DNA from: Laburnicola sp. R22_1
Taxonomy: Eukaryota > Ascomycota > Dothideomycetes > Pleosporales > Didymosphaeriaceae
Assembly: GCA_014281115.1 (NCBI GenBank)
Contig: JACONQ010000009.1
Coordinates: forward strand, 124,001 to 188,000
Reading direction: 5' to 3'
Length of the DNA: 64,000 nucleotides
Each line of letters opens with the position of its first letter. Position 1 is the stretch's first letter. The notes under the pieces are model-generated. The model was not told where the DNA came from and did no database searches. It saw nothing but the letters and a program-made list of their open reading frames with translations. Below are positions 1 through 11,660 of the stretch, piece by piece. Both the position numbers and the translations under genes were made by a program.

Positions 1-24
1 GCACTCAGACCGCCTGAGTGACCC

Positions 25-1408
25 TCAACCGGAGGTGGCAGCCTTGGCGGGGGCTACGTCCTTGGGCGCACGTCGTCGTTGGTTGATAAACCAGTTAGAA
101 ACCTAGTAAATGTCAGCGATGGGAATCCCACTCAAGTCTGTGATCCACGTACCTGACTCATTGAGAGGTCGCACCTGATGGACAAATCAGTCTTCTCCTC
201 CTCGGTGGGGTAAGGAGAATCGCGGTGATCATTGAACCACTTTTTCAGGATTGCGGTCGCTGGTTTCGGGAGGTTTCCTCGACGCCTCCTGTTGAACGAA
301 TGCTGATCTACACCAAGGGTTGACTGGAAAGTGTAGCTGTTGCCCGCTGGCACCTGTCCGTGTGGATGGTAGGCGCCCTCGTAGGTGGGGTGGGTTGCCT
401 GAGCGACGTAGCCTGGAGGTGGCGACGGAAAGTACTGGGATTGGGACCTCTCGTATGCGTGGTGGCCGTGGACAGTTGTCTGAGGTTCAGAATAGTAGCT
501 GGGCCTGCGATCGTAGGATCCAACGTGTGTCGGGTATGCGGACGACGCACCGACGTGGGGATAAGGTGGAGCGGCGTAGTGCTGCAGATGTCCTTGGGGA
601 GCTGGAGAAGACTGATGGCGCATGTGGGCTGCTAAAGGAGCACGCTTCGGAGCTACAGATGGTAGACTCGCGCGGTGATGGGCGGACGACAAGGAGTACG
701 CCTGCCTGGATGAGCCGTATGGGTCAGAGAGCGCGGGGTCGATGACGCTCGGGCGGCGAGGATCGTAGTCCAGACGCTCCGGCGTCTGGTGAGAACGATA
801 GTAGCCGTCCGACGCGTCGAGGCGCCTGCGCTTGTGTGCGTCTGCTCCCCAGGTCACCTCTTCCCATTGAGTGCCGCGGGCCACCGGCGAGCTACGAGCA
901 GACTCGTAGCTGCGGTTTGGAGTCCGAGGGGGCGACGGTTCACCGCTTTTGACATGGTTGAGAAGCTTGCGGTTGGTCAGTGGCTGTACAAAGTACGCAT
1001 CTGTGGCTGACGTACCTGCTGGAACGACGGGAGTCCGACATTGTTCGACTGCTGCTCACCAGGCTGGACTGGCGGCGAGTGGCGGGTGAGATGGTTCTGT
1101 GACAAATCTTGGTCAGCATGCGGTACCAGATTATAGGCATCAGATGTGCGAGGGTTGATGGGGGGAGATCTGACAGCCGGCCCAACGTGGGGATGGCAGT
1201 CCTCACAAGGTTGCTTCCGCTTCCGTATGCTGGGAGTGAGAGGGGGGAGTTGAAGACGGTCTCGGGGGATGGGAAGGCGGCCTCCTTTGAGAGCATACGG
1301 GGCTGGGGCAGCGAAGTGGAACTGGTAGAACTCGCGGGGGCAGCCAATATCAAGTGATAAGGTGGCAGAGCGGAGGTAGGCGCGCACCGAACGGTCGGCT
1401 TCGTCCAT
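25..1408 (-). CDS. TALE/KN-type homeobox transcription factor (5' end uncertain)
   Basis: Nuclear DNA-binding regulator. Reading the minus strand, exons are 1408-1016, 965-153 and 102-25, all phase 0, about 427 aa if translation starts at 1408. Introns are 50 bp each (966-1015, 103-152); the first has GTACGT donor and a CTGAC branch point, the second ends TTTACTAG. The homeodomain spans the last intron: GNLPKPATAILKKWFNDHRD, then an SPYPTEEEK segment with the three-residue TALE loop, then SNWFINQRRR, the third helix with the invariant W, N and R residues. The protein ends soon after in a short Ala/Pro tail. The region before the homeodomain is His/Pro/Ser/Tyr rich and probably disordered, with a basic KRRR patch. 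The homeodomain call is firm; the N-terminus is inferred from frame and splice sites, and an additional upstream exon is likely. Confidence 0.85.
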
Positions 1409-1616
1409 GTCGGAGTTGCCGCCGTTGCAGCCGTTGCGCCTGGCGAACTGGACAAGAGGGAAGGAGCTCTCGACGGTTGGGGAAGGCGTTCGCGGCCGCG
1501 AGGAAAGTGCGAGGCCAGGGCGAAAAAGCCATGTAGAAGTAATGCAGAGGGGCAGCGCAAGAGGGAGCAGAGAGAAAGAAACAAGCAACATACAGGGGCG
1601 AGTGAAGGTAGCGTAC

Positions 1617-1695
1617 CCTCAGGCGAAGCCAGTCTGCGAGCGTTGTACATGTGATGACGCTGCGGGAGCTGCTCGTGGAGAGTGAGGTATTCCAT
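1617..1695 (-). CDS. possible first coding exon of the homeobox gene
   Basis: An ATG at 1695 opens a short segment beginning MEYLTLHEQLPQRHH and ending at a GTACGC donor at 1616. It looks like coding sequence and lies in the right place and strand to be exon 1 of the homeobox gene. It ends in phase 1 and I could not find a convincing acceptor that joins it in frame to the 1408-1016 exon, so the link is tentative. Confidence 0.35.
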
Positions 1696-4600
1696 GGAAA
1701 CGATAGGCTTGATGGGGGAGCGTCAGCGTCGCTCCGCCACGCACCATTCTCCGGAGAACCAAAGTTGGCCCCGGGGGCCACGCACTCACCTGTCCGAGGA
1801 CTATGTTCGGGCGTGGGAGGTCCGAGAAGAACAGACACGCGGTGGAGCGACAAGGCAGCCGGAACGAAGGTACTATCGCAGATATACGTCGGCTCGGCGT
1901 GGGCAGCGTCCAGGCCGGAAGAGGCAATTCGTGAGGCGGTGTCAAGATGGATGTTCACAGTGTTGGTCGTGGGCGCACAGCGGTGTGTCGCGCCGAGGAT
2001 GAAATGAGAGGCTGGCGCAAGCACCCAGCAGTTCGCAGATGTGGACAGAGTGGGCGAGCTGCTGAAAGAGGATGGGCGGCAGAGCTTAAGAGAGGCCTGC
2101 ACCATGCGTGGGTGGAGGCGTTACTCTGGCGGAGCAGCACTGCAACGGGCCGTACGTCTAGCATCTGGATCTGGCACCAGGAGCAGCGCCAGACATGCCG
2201 AGACGACCGACAAGCACCATTTGACAGGCGCTCCCGGGTTGAGCCCTGCCGCACCCCAGGTATTCTCCGAGTGTGCACAAGCGGCCTTGGTCGCAGCTTG
2301 CAGAGGAAACAAAGGGCCTCCCCCTATCACACGCAGGACGTCTGTCTGGGGTGAAGGCACGAGCAGCCCCCGGCTAGATGGCCGCGTAGAGTTCGTAGAG
2401 TTCGTCGAGCGCCGCCCTGGACGCTGGGGAGGAGGGCTTCGGATTCGGCATCATGGATTCACGTCAACAACGAGGGAAGCCTCATGGCGGCGCCCTCAGG
2501 CCCGTTGCCGCCGTTCCCCACACCTCGTCGCGAGGTCAACACGGCCGGCGCAGATCACAGATGGCCGCCTGCAGCTGACTCGATGCAGGACCGCAACGCG
2601 CCGCAGGGGAGGGTTTGTCGCTCGTTTCGTCGCGCTGCTTGCTTGCTTGCTTGCTTGCTTGCTGTGGCTGTTTCCCCGTCGGCGCCGCACCATGGTGGAC
2701 CTCGCACACACATCGCCATGTCAACGTCCCATCACATCTGTGGCTGACGGCCGAAGATTAGCCCAAGCCACGCTCGCTGCCAGGCCGCCCAATCCGGACG
2801 TCTGCCAGGTCGCAAACCCCTCCCCCGGCTGCAGTCCCTTCTTGCCTTGGCTGCTGCGTCGACGTCCTAGGGAGCTCATATTATCGCATATTGCCACACC
2901 GGACGGCGTCAGGACGGGCCACAAGAGCGCCCCCAATGGCCACGGCCGCTCCCAGGAGCCCGTCGCACGGGAGGACGGGAGACGGTGGGCATCGCGCTGA
3001 GATGAGTGAGGAAGCGGCCAGTGTCACCGGGGGCAGCGCATGCGATGGCGGAGGGCTACGTCTGAAGGCTGCTGCACGCCACCACACGGGCGGTCACGAG
3101 CGAGCGGGGCGCGAATCCGACCGTGGTGATGTGCACTGATGTGGTGCGCCGCGGGGACCATGGCGATGGGTTTGCCCCTGCTGGGTCCTGGCCTGTGCAG
3201 TGTGAACGGTACAAAGGCACCAGGACCGGGGCGACAGCTGCCGCAAGCCAGTGCAGGCCGGCGGCTGGGCAGGGTCGAGAGCTGCTGCTGGCTGCTGCAC
3301 AGTGCACACGGACCGACGGAGCGACAATTACAAACAGAGAGGGGGAGATGATGTTGACGCGCGGAGGGCGTTCATGGTCTGTTGGCAGCGAAAAGAGGCG
3401 TCGCAGCAGATGGCACTAAAACAGAAGGAGCTGCCGGGCCAGCGACCGCCCCCAGCGACCCAGCGACCGCCCACAGCGCCGACGCGGGTGATCGACAGCA
3501 CTCTCTCTGTGCGTTGTGCTGACTCCGCCGTTCTCTCTCTCTCTCTCCTCCCCCCCGGCACCCAGCACGACTGAGCAGTGGGCCCTGAGCAGCGACATCC
3601 TCCTCATCGCAAACAGCGAGCGCCGCGGCCATGGCCTTTTCTGCGCGCGACATCACGCCCCGCCCAGCACGCCACGCACTGGTGACGGGGCGCCGCGTTT
3701 GCGACATGTTTGGCCTTTGGAGAGCGAGAGGGGCGAGGCTCCGGCGGGGACAGGGCCGACACGTGCAGCGCTGCCAACGGCCCAAATCGCCGCGGGTGCT
3801 GCTGCATGGCCGCCGAATGGCTGCTGCTGCTGCTCCTGGGCTCTCCTGACAGGCGACTGACACCGGCCTGCGTGTGCGCGATGGCATGCTGGCGGACGGT
3901 TTGGCGTCTGGGAGAGAGGTCGGAAGAGGCGCAACGAACGACAGGGTTCCGCGCACGAGTCCCGCGCTGCCGGCCGATCCTTCGCATCCTTCATCCCCCC
4001 ATCGCTGCACGATCCCAAACGCCTCACCGACTCGTGCCGCGGCGCCTTTTTTGCTTTGCCCACGAAGCTCTGCCCGCCGTCTCGGCCGAGCATCTTCGGT
4101 GCCGCCATCGCAGATGGTCCCGACGAACCTCGCTCTCGGGCCCCGCTGTCCTCGACGCCAGAAGAGGGTCCTCGCACAAGCAAGCTGCAATGCGACGGCG
4201 CCCAAGCACCAGCATGCGCCTCAGCAGTCGAAGCGCATCATGACAGACGGCCGCTCTCGTCCACTACTGGCGCCAGTTCGCTGCGTGGCCGGCCAAGGCC
4301 CCACGCTTTGCGCCATTCATCGCCCAGGGGCTGTCAATCGCTGTAGCGTCGACGCCCCGCCGCCTCCGTTGTCATCGCCCCGCGCCAGACGCTAACCGTT
4401 ACTGTAATTCCTGGGCGCGTGCTTCCTTCTGCCACTTTGAAACTTTGCCGACTGCTCATCTCCAGCCTGCGTCCAGACTCCACGGCATGCACGATAACAC
4501 GGCGACGAGCGCGACCCAAGCAGCGTCCAGCACGGACAGAAGGCGGTGGACGCGTGCGGGGTGCTTCTTGGCCCGACACTCGCTCCGGATCACACATTGT

Positions 4601-5534
4601 ACCCGTCTCGCTTGGGCGCCTTTTTGACTGGCGCTGTCATACTGTGTACAAGATAGGAGCCACCAACGCCATCTGGTGTCGACGCAACCCCCAACTTGGT
4701 CCCAAGCCCCGTCGCCGCGTCCCCTCGTCGCACCGTGCCATTTCCTGCTCCTCGTGTCCGCCTTTCTCCGCCGGGGCGACCCTGCTAGCCGGCTGTTAGA
4801 ATCCACGCTTTCAGAAAGACTGGCGTTTTTCCCTCCGCCTGACCAGAGCATCGACATCGTGTCGGCGTACGGGAGGCGCCCGGGTGCTCCTCTGACATTG
4901 TATCCTTCTGGAAAAGGGAGGAGCGTTGCCGTTGCGCCTGCCCAACGTGCCCGCGCCTTGGGGCAGGAACGTCCGTAGAAAAGGCAGAGGCAGAGGCCCC
5001 CCAGATGGATGTTCCACCGCAGCAGCACCCGCGATCTGACCGCCCTGCTCCCATCTTCTGGCCGTCACCGCCTCGACGCAGCGGCATCCAGCATTCGCCA
5101 GTGCGCTGGAACGCAGCGTGGTCGACTCAGGGTGCCGGGCGGTGTCACGGCTGCTCGCCGGCACACGAAAACAAGGACTGGGACGCGGTGACATCTGTAA
5201 TACGGCAAGGTGGTTCGCAGGCGTACCGGCGAGACGGTTGTGTGCGAATCGCTACCCGAAGCCCAGTGTTCATCTCGAGTCCGACGTACTTGTCACGCAC
5301 AGTTGATCTAAAAAACGCACAGTTGATCTCACAAAAACCGCCATTCGAGTCGGTGAAGACCCTTGCCAGCTGTCGTGCCTCCGTTTCGACCCAGCAACAG
5401 ACCAGCTCGACCCTATCCGGTACTTGTTTCTTTTTCCGATGCGATCGACACGAACACGCCTCCCGCCATGTACAACAGCAGCGAACCCGGTATCTGGGAT
5501 TGTGTCCCGCATAGCGGTCTCGAAGCCTCTCAAT
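1696..5534. other. GC-rich region without a recognisable gene
   Basis: About 3.8 kb of GC-rich DNA upstream of the homeobox gene. Many overlapping open frames exist on both strands, as expected from high GC, but all give low-complexity Arg/Pro/Ala/Ser translations with no domain. It contains simple repeats: (GCTT)6 at 2637-2660, CAGCGACC units around 3439-3478, a CT run near 3532-3552 and CTG runs near 3822-3840. It probably holds the long promoter and 5' leader of the homeobox gene. Confidence 0.5.
2637..2660. repeat. (GCTT)6 microsatellite
   Basis: Six perfect tandem copies of GCTT are visible directly. Confidence 0.9.
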
Positions 5535-6060
5535 CTAGCTATCGATGAGTTTGCATACCGTTGCTTCCATCTCCGGCCAAATAACTTCCCCGCTCCAAGC
5601 TCGCACGAACAGCTGCATGACGAGTTGATGAACCATGTTCCACTTTTCTAAAACTCCATCCACACAAGCTTGCAGTTGGAGTCCGGCTGCGGCTTCGCAT
5701 CTTTCGAGCATCGGAACGATCGACAAGACGAGAGGACGGTCCTCTTCGGTTGAAGCTCTCTGACCGAGCCACTCCATTGTACTGCTCTTCGGACCTAGTC
5801 GGCTCGACGATCTGGCGGGCGGGTACCGCTTCATCATCAGTACACCCATCGACGAAGCATTCTCACCGCCAACAGGCCTCTGTGACCCTTGACGTGGCCC
5901 TTAATCAACACCCAGATACGCTGTCGTAACATCGGGCCTGTCGTTGAAACATGTTTGCGCCGTGCGTTCCGATGCTGTCCAGTAATGCTTCGACCCCCGG
6001 CAGATGCCTAAGAACAAGGAGGCTCGTCGGCACCTCCTTCTCAGACTTGCTCCAAGACTC
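5535..6060 (-). pseudogene. possible decayed coding relic
   Basis: The minus strand carries a 104-codon open segment (5849-5535) whose translation looks protein-like: an amphipathic run LVLSIVPMLERCEAAAG followed by a Trp- and Val-rich stretch and a stop. Immediately upstream (about 6040-5930) two other frames also give protein-like stretches, for example LRHLPGVEALLDSIG. No single frame connects them. The pattern resembles the C-terminal helical part of a fungal Zn2Cys6 regulator broken by frameshifts, but no zinc cluster is visible and the family assignment is a guess. Confidence 0.25.
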
Positions 6061-8393
6061 TTTTTGTCACTATCGCTTACTTGATGTCAGTTGAATAAAT
6101 CTGTCAAAGGTGGCCGTGGTGTCAACTCTGTCAAGCTGGCACGGATCCATTCTCATCTCGATCCGCCTGGAGAGATTATTCCGATGTACTAATCCCTGCG
6201 GGAAGGATCAAGGTGCTATCAAGTACAGTACCGCTAGATCACATAAATAGGCTTTGCTACCACGACCAGTAGCATCTGATCATGTGACGGCTGTGGCTAA
6301 GACACGGCCATCAGCCATCGACTAGTAGGCGGTGGCTGAGGATTCCGGTTTAGTCTGCGGGCGCTAACACTGTGAAGAGGGTATCCTTGCTCTAGCCACT
6401 CTGAGAAGACTAACCCCTCTCATGACACATGTTACGGAAAGGTTATTATGGGCGACATACACCCTGAGGGGTAGTGCGGGTGTATAGCGCGGTCATGGGT
6501 CTCAAAGCCTCAGAGTGTTCTGTTACAAGGAAAAGATCCCCTGCAAAGGATTCACGCTATACACCCGCACCACCCCTCAGGGTGTATTACGTTGCCCCGC
6601 GAGTATAAAGTGCAGCGTCTTGACGCCTTCGCTATCGGCACACTATCGAATTGTTTGGCACCATTCCTGTTTCGCTAGGGCTCTCAATTACACTTTCAGA
6701 AACACCCTTCAGATGCATCCGCCACATATAAATCTATTCACCGGAACATATACAACGTTTCAACGTAACTTACGTTTGGCTTATCAAACCAGCGCCACCA
6801 AGGATGAGTTTCATGTTTAGACTCCTAGCAGACCCTACCGAGGCTGGACTCGTCCTGCTTGCGGCAGCATGATGGAGTCGTTCTTCACGTTTCAGTCGAC
6901 GTTTGATCCACAGCCAAATTCTTCTTTATTCTGGGTAATCATCGACGCTCAGGAACTGCCAATACTTTGCACTTCTTGTGCATATACACATAATTGGAAT
7001 TGGTGATTGCAGAGATCAATTCCAATTTGGTCTGCATTATTTCACTGGTAATATTGCTTTTATTTACCTTGCGACGGATTCCCACAAGCCACCTTCATCT
7101 TTCCAAAAATTCTCGAAGACTTGGATAGGTGGCAGTAGACTAACACCTACATACCTCTACCTAGGGCGTGGGCAACGACTACTGCACGTGCTACCTGACG
7201 TCATGTGACGTGTATCCAGGTGAACAGGAACGTGTATCCCAAACAGGCAATATCCGACGTCAACCTATCCCTGTGCGCTAGCTTTATAACACAAACGGCG
7301 TCCAGAAGTATGTGCCAAGCCAAGAGGGCACCTGCCGTCAGACCCGGGATCCGAGGTGTTCGCATCTTCAGGGCCCACCAAGATGACTTGGGTCGGGCCG
7401 TATGACACAATCGATCGCATCCGTGGAGGGATCCTTGGATCAGCGCGGCGAAACGCAGATGTAACCTCAGCCAAAGGTTGATGTTCCGACAGATGCGAGT
7501 AAGCTTTGTGGCAGGGAAAACCTTGTTTTCTCCCAACCTTATTTTCTTCTCCGCCATGTCTATTGTGCTTGGCGAGTTTCGGAGGATTCTGACCATGCCC
7601 TGTCGCGCTCCTGTCACTCTGCATTAGATGGCGCTAACTCCTGGCTGGAGTTTGGGGTGCTCTGCTCACACAATATAGGTAGAGTGCGTGGCCGCATTCG
7701 GGTTGGTGGCCTGTCATATTGGCCGACGAGGAGCCGGAGGACGAGGAAACTCTGTATACAACGGTCAGGAAGGACTTCGGGTATAATTTCTCTTGGCGAG
7801 GTGTTGTAAATGCCGATGACGGACAGCAGTTCGCTGCGAGTCCCTTGTCTTCATGGTGGAGGCGCGAAACACCAAGCCGGAAGCGGAACCGGCTGAGCTG
7901 CCATTTTCGCGTCTGCGATGGTATTGCGGCTGTTGCGGCTGTTGGCTCCGTCCTATCATATCATACCGGACGAGAGTCTCGATGAGTCTCCAGCGTGGAG
8001 AGAGAGCTAGCTGCTGGCGCCCTCTGCGTAAACATTGGCGCCCGACTCAGGCAGGAGCAGACGTCGATTCAAGAGGGAGTTTTTTTGTAAGGTCGTCCGA
8101 CACCCTGTACTCGCTTATACTTCTTCTCGCTAACATATCCTACATTCTAGACCCCAGTCAGTTTCTTTTCACAGTCGACGACATACCTACTCCCCTCCAA
8201 GTCCCGTATTCAACCCTTACCTTCCACAACACACGAATAATAGCAAGGCTTTGTGCAAAGAGACTATACAACTATGGCTTTCTCTAGGCTCTGTCTGGGA
8301 AGAGAAGAGCGCCTGGCCTTGACACTACGTATGCCACACCCGAAGATCAACCTACTACGTAGGCCACTTCGAAGATCTTTAATGCAGATTGGT
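6061..8393. other. intergenic region, no supported gene
   Basis: Mixed-composition DNA between the GC-rich segment and the AT-rich transposon block. Short open frames are not convincing. The only clear structure is the long inverted repeat at 6457-6587. Confidence 0.5.
6457..6587. repeat. 33-bp inverted repeat with 65-bp spacer
   Basis: Arms at 6457-6489 and 6555-6587 are reverse complements over 33 bases with a single mismatch; the arms begin ATACACCCTGAGGGGT. The 65-bp spacer is unrelated. It could form a long hairpin or be a small element with terminal inverted repeats. I see no clear target duplication at the edges. Confidence 0.75.
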
Positions 8394-8406
8394 TAAGTAC
8401 TTTATT

Positions 8407-8525
8407 GTGTGTGGCGTTAATTTATCTACCTAGGGGTAGGACGACAAAGGCTTTCATCTCAAATAACATGACAAAAGAAAGCAGAGCCCCCTGCTTAGTA
8501 ATTAAAAAGAGCGTAAAAAAGGCAG
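8407..8525 (+). mobile_element. SINE-like short element, copy S1
   Basis: A 119-bp sequence beginning GTGTGTGGCGTTAATT and ending in an A-rich tail is flanked on both sides by the same 13 bases, TAAGTACTTTATT (8394-8406 and 8526-8538). Related copies lie at 9483-9600 (reverse), 12052-12175 (reverse) and 18838-18964. The copies have no terminal inverted repeats. Length, A-rich 3' end and a long target duplication suggest a non-autonomous element moved by target-primed reverse transcription. I see no clear tRNA-type B box, so its class is open. Confidence 0.65.
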
Positions 8526-8538
8526 TAAGTACTTTATT

Positions 8539-8899
8539 AAGTTTTATATAGTGTATAGTTTAAAGGTAATAATTATTATAAAGAATACTTCGCGCACGTT
8601 CTGTACACAGTATAACGCTATAAGAAAAAGCTATAGGTGTGCTAAAAAACGCTGCGAATTAAGGTAAAGTAATAAGACTAGTTTAGCAACTCTTTACGTT
8701 AATAATTATATTAATTCTTTAAAATTATTTTTATTTTACGTTTGTAAGATTTTATATTTCTTATTTTTTTACTACTTATTAATTTAGTTAATTATAGCTT
8801 TGTTACTAAGAGTATAACTATAAGAATAATTTATAAAAATATATTATAAGTATTAAGTATTATGTTATTTTTTATTATATACTAGTAGTATTAAATTAA
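8539..8899. other. AT-rich sequence, no gene
   Basis: TpA-rich, stop-dense DNA typical of RIP. A segment near 8605-8650 (AACGCTATAAGAAAAAGC) is shared with about 56,020-56,075, so it belongs to another dispersed repeat. Confidence 0.5.
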
Positions 8900-8904
8900 C
8901 TATT

Positions 8905-9192
8905 TGTTGAATGGGTACTCTACAGCTAGCTGTATAGACATCGAATTCTAATCCTCTATACTGGCAAGCGTGGAGGGTGTACGGGGCGATCGTACGAGGA
9001 AAGGAAATAACATAACAGAACGACTTGGTATTGATTGCTTGTCTCTAGAGAGGGTGCGGATGGAAAGGAGAAGATCTTGCGGCGCACGGGCCGCGGCGCA
9101 CGGGCATCACGTGATCCCCACGTGATGCCATCGTGCGGCAATATTGAAACCTCAACACCCTCAGGTGCCCTTGCCCGTACGGTGTACGGACA
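8905..9192. mobile_element. solo LTR, family L2
   Basis: A 288-bp sequence beginning TGTTGAATGGG and ending GTACGGACA is flanked by a perfect 5-bp duplication CTATT (8900-8904, 9193-9197). TG..CA ends plus a 5-bp duplication identify a solo LTR left by recombination. This copy keeps normal GC content. Two RIP-altered copies are at 12182-12509 and 20270-22434. It contains a palindrome with two CACGTG cores (9104-9128). Confidence 0.8.
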
Positions 9193-9197
9193 CTATT

Positions 9198-9709
9198 TAA
9201 ATATAAAATATAAACACTTTTATTTTAAATAGTATAATAGTTATATTATTTATTTAGTATTAATTAGTATTTATATACCTCTTTTTTAAATTAAGTTAAA
9301 GTAAGTTAGAATAAAAAGATCGCTTTAGTATTATATCTAAAAATCTAGTCTATATATAGTCTTTACTAATATAATATTAGTTTAGTTTTAGAATAAACTA
9401 GTTAACTATATACTTATTTTAAATATTTATAAGCACTCTAATAGTTATTAAATTTTCTTAAAGTATATATAGTAATTGCTTTTTTATAATTACCTTTTTT
9501 ATACTCTATATAATTACTAAGTAGAGGGCTTTATTTTTTTATTATATTATTTAAGATAAAAGCCTTTATTATTCTACCCCTAGATAGTTAATTTAATAAT
9601 ATATATATAGTTTAGTTTTTTTATAACTAAGGGGTTTCTAATAAAAATATTATAATAATAGTAGTTATTTCCCTACGTTATAGACACATAAAAGCGTTTT
9701 AATATAACA
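9198..9709. other. AT-rich sequence, no gene
   Basis: Stop-dense RIP-type DNA with the reverse SINE-like copy S2. The last 100 bp (about 9605-9705) closely match 24281-24390, so pogo A1 inserted into a dispersed repeat. Confidence 0.5.
9483..9600 (-). mobile_element. SINE-like element, copy S2 (reverse)
   Basis: Recognised by the reverse complement of the S1 core: TACTAAGTAGAGGGCT, then the AAAAGCCTTTATTATTCTA segment and CCCCTAGATAG. It carries many transition differences from S1. Ends are fuzzy because the flanks are AT-rich. Confidence 0.5.
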
Positions 9710-9871
9710 TATTCTATTAGTAGCCCGGATAGTTTTTCTTAGCAACTTCGAGGTCCCTTATAACTTATTATAGAACACCACCAACGTTACTTTATAGTGA
9801 CTTATAATAACCTACTATAACTTACAATATACTAAGTTACTATTTAATTTACTTTTTATATTGTGTAGCCT

Positions 9872-9900
9872 CTTTGCGCGGCTACTGTAGCCGCGCAAAG
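9872..9900. repeat. perfect GC-rich hairpin near the A1 terminus
   Basis: Two perfect 13-bp arms, CTTTGCGCGGCTA and TAGCCGCGCAAAG, are separated by CTG. The hairpin lies just beyond the 3' end of the transposase reading and is retained in decayed form in A2 near 46270-46300. It may act in transcript ending or transposition. Confidence 0.8.
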
Positions 9901-10149
9901 CGAAGGAGTCTTTCTTAGCAGTACGAACTTATAATAAGACTCTCTATAATATACAATATATTATCTACTATACTATACATAGATAATATATAGTATACTT
10001 ATTACGATTCGTAGTAAAGCATACTATATCTTAAGTAGTACTTTATCTAATTTTTAGTTACTAAGTGCGTACTATTGTAAGATAAAGTTAACCTATTATT
10101 TTTAGCCTTATAGTAACCTATAATAAAATTACTCTAATTTACTATTAAC

Positions 10150-11660
10150 ACTATCTAAAAATAAGCCGCTAAGGGTAATATCTAACTTCTTCTCTATCTC
10201 TTTATCTATCTAACAGGTCCTTGTGTTGTGCCTAGACTCTCCGCACCTCCTACAGCGACGTTGTGTTAAGGGACCTGCCTCTCCCTCACCACTACCTCGC
10301 GCCCTTTTCGACAACTTTACCCTAATAGAAGGGCTTTTTACTCCTAAATCTGCTCCCTAAGCAAAGCCTAGCGTCCTATCTTTTTAAATGCGCTTTCTTT
10401 TACGCGTTTTTCGCTTTGTTAGAACCTTAATTTACTTCTTAAGTTCCTTAATACAGGTCTCTTAAAGTACACTATAGTAGAGCATAAGTTTAGCACCTTT
10501 TATAAGTTATAAGTAGCTTAATTTAGCATTAGGTAGAGACCGAATAAAAGAGTTGCGTACGAGCTTTGACTAGAATCTAAACTTAAGGGTATTGCTTAGG
10601 GTCCTGGCTTGCTATAGTATATCTAGTAGGATACCCTAAGGTGGAGTGTAAATACGCACATTAAGGCGATCTACCACTACTAACGTATTTAAAGAAATAA
10701 GCCTAGAGGCCTTAAAGGCTTTTTTATAGTTTTCTAGTATAAATATATTAAAAAACGCGTTACAAAAGGCTAGTAGAAAGCCCTCTTTATTAATATAAAA
10801 GACGCGTTAGCACGCTAAGTCCCGCACGCGCTAGGAGTACTTTAGCTTTAGTAGCGCGAAATAGACCACATTAAGCGGCTGAAGGATATAAGATAAGTGC
10901 GCTAGTATATAGAGTGTTAGGATCTTTTATTCTAGATAATAATCCTTAAAATTCTAGGAGTGGTAGCTCTTATGGCTGTCTAGAATAAGTAACCTCTATA
11001 ACCCTACTATGCGCGGCCTTGTATACGCGTTAAAGTGCTTTAACTACGTAACTCTAAGCTCGCTGTTAGTCTAGCTAGTCTTAGAGACTAAGAGCTTCTA
11101 ATTACGGGGGATACTAGTCTCCTTATATCACACTAAGATGTGGACTCGCCCTTTATAAATAATAAAGGGCGGGGCAGTATACCTAGTAGCGCAAATACTC
11201 TAAATTACTATAACCCACTTGCGGTTGCCTAGCTAAACAAGCGTAGGTAAAGAATGTCTTTCTAAACTAGTTATAATCTTTATTAAGCCAATAACTTCTA
11301 TCTAGAAGCCAGTCTTATTAAAGTTATAAATGTCTTTATCCTACACTCTATACTTGGCTTTTGTGTCCTCTACTAGCTAAAACCACGCGTTTATAACCTC
11401 TAGGTCTTCCTATTATATACTCTATTAGTTCTTCGCTCGATTAAAAGCTATTTTAAGCTTAGGTACGCGCTTTACAAAGCGCTAAGCCTAGTATTATCCT
11501 ATAGGGTCTCTATACTACGCAGCTAGTAGTTTGTTGGCCATATCTTCTACCTTACCTAGCTAGGGTGCAAATTCTCGCGAATTTAGGTTAAGGATATACT
11601 ATATAAGCGTCTACTCTTTAGTTATAGTAAGCTTTGCCATGCCTAATTATGTATCTGCTT
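10150..11660 (-). pseudogene. decayed pogo/Fot1 transposase of A1
   Basis: Minus-strand translation, read through stops, shows the order expected for a CENP-B-like pogo transposase. RFVKRVPKLKIAFNRA is the CENP-B-type helix-turn-helix (about 11,440-11,500). FNKTGF (about 11,306-11,326) stands where active relatives have FDETGF, with the first catalytic Asp changed to Asn and Glu to Lys by G-to-A changes. A degraded HLLQPLNV segment follows (about 10,870). The C-terminal zinc knuckle RRCRRCGESRHNTRTC (10,262-10,217) is still readable. Many stops show it is dead. Confidence 0.8.

Noticed and set aside
940..1695. The 251-codon minus frame through the homeobox 5' region
   Set aside because: Its 3' part is in a different frame from the coding exon; only the first 26 codons look like coding sequence.
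2041..4400. Several open frames of 100-319 codons on both strands
   Set aside because: They overlap in all frames in GC-rich DNA, are Arg/Pro/Ala low complexity, lack domains, and share no splice logic.
7196..7203. TGACGTCA, a CRE-like palindrome
   Set aside because: A single 8-mer is expected about once in 65 kb by chance and no gene lies nearby.
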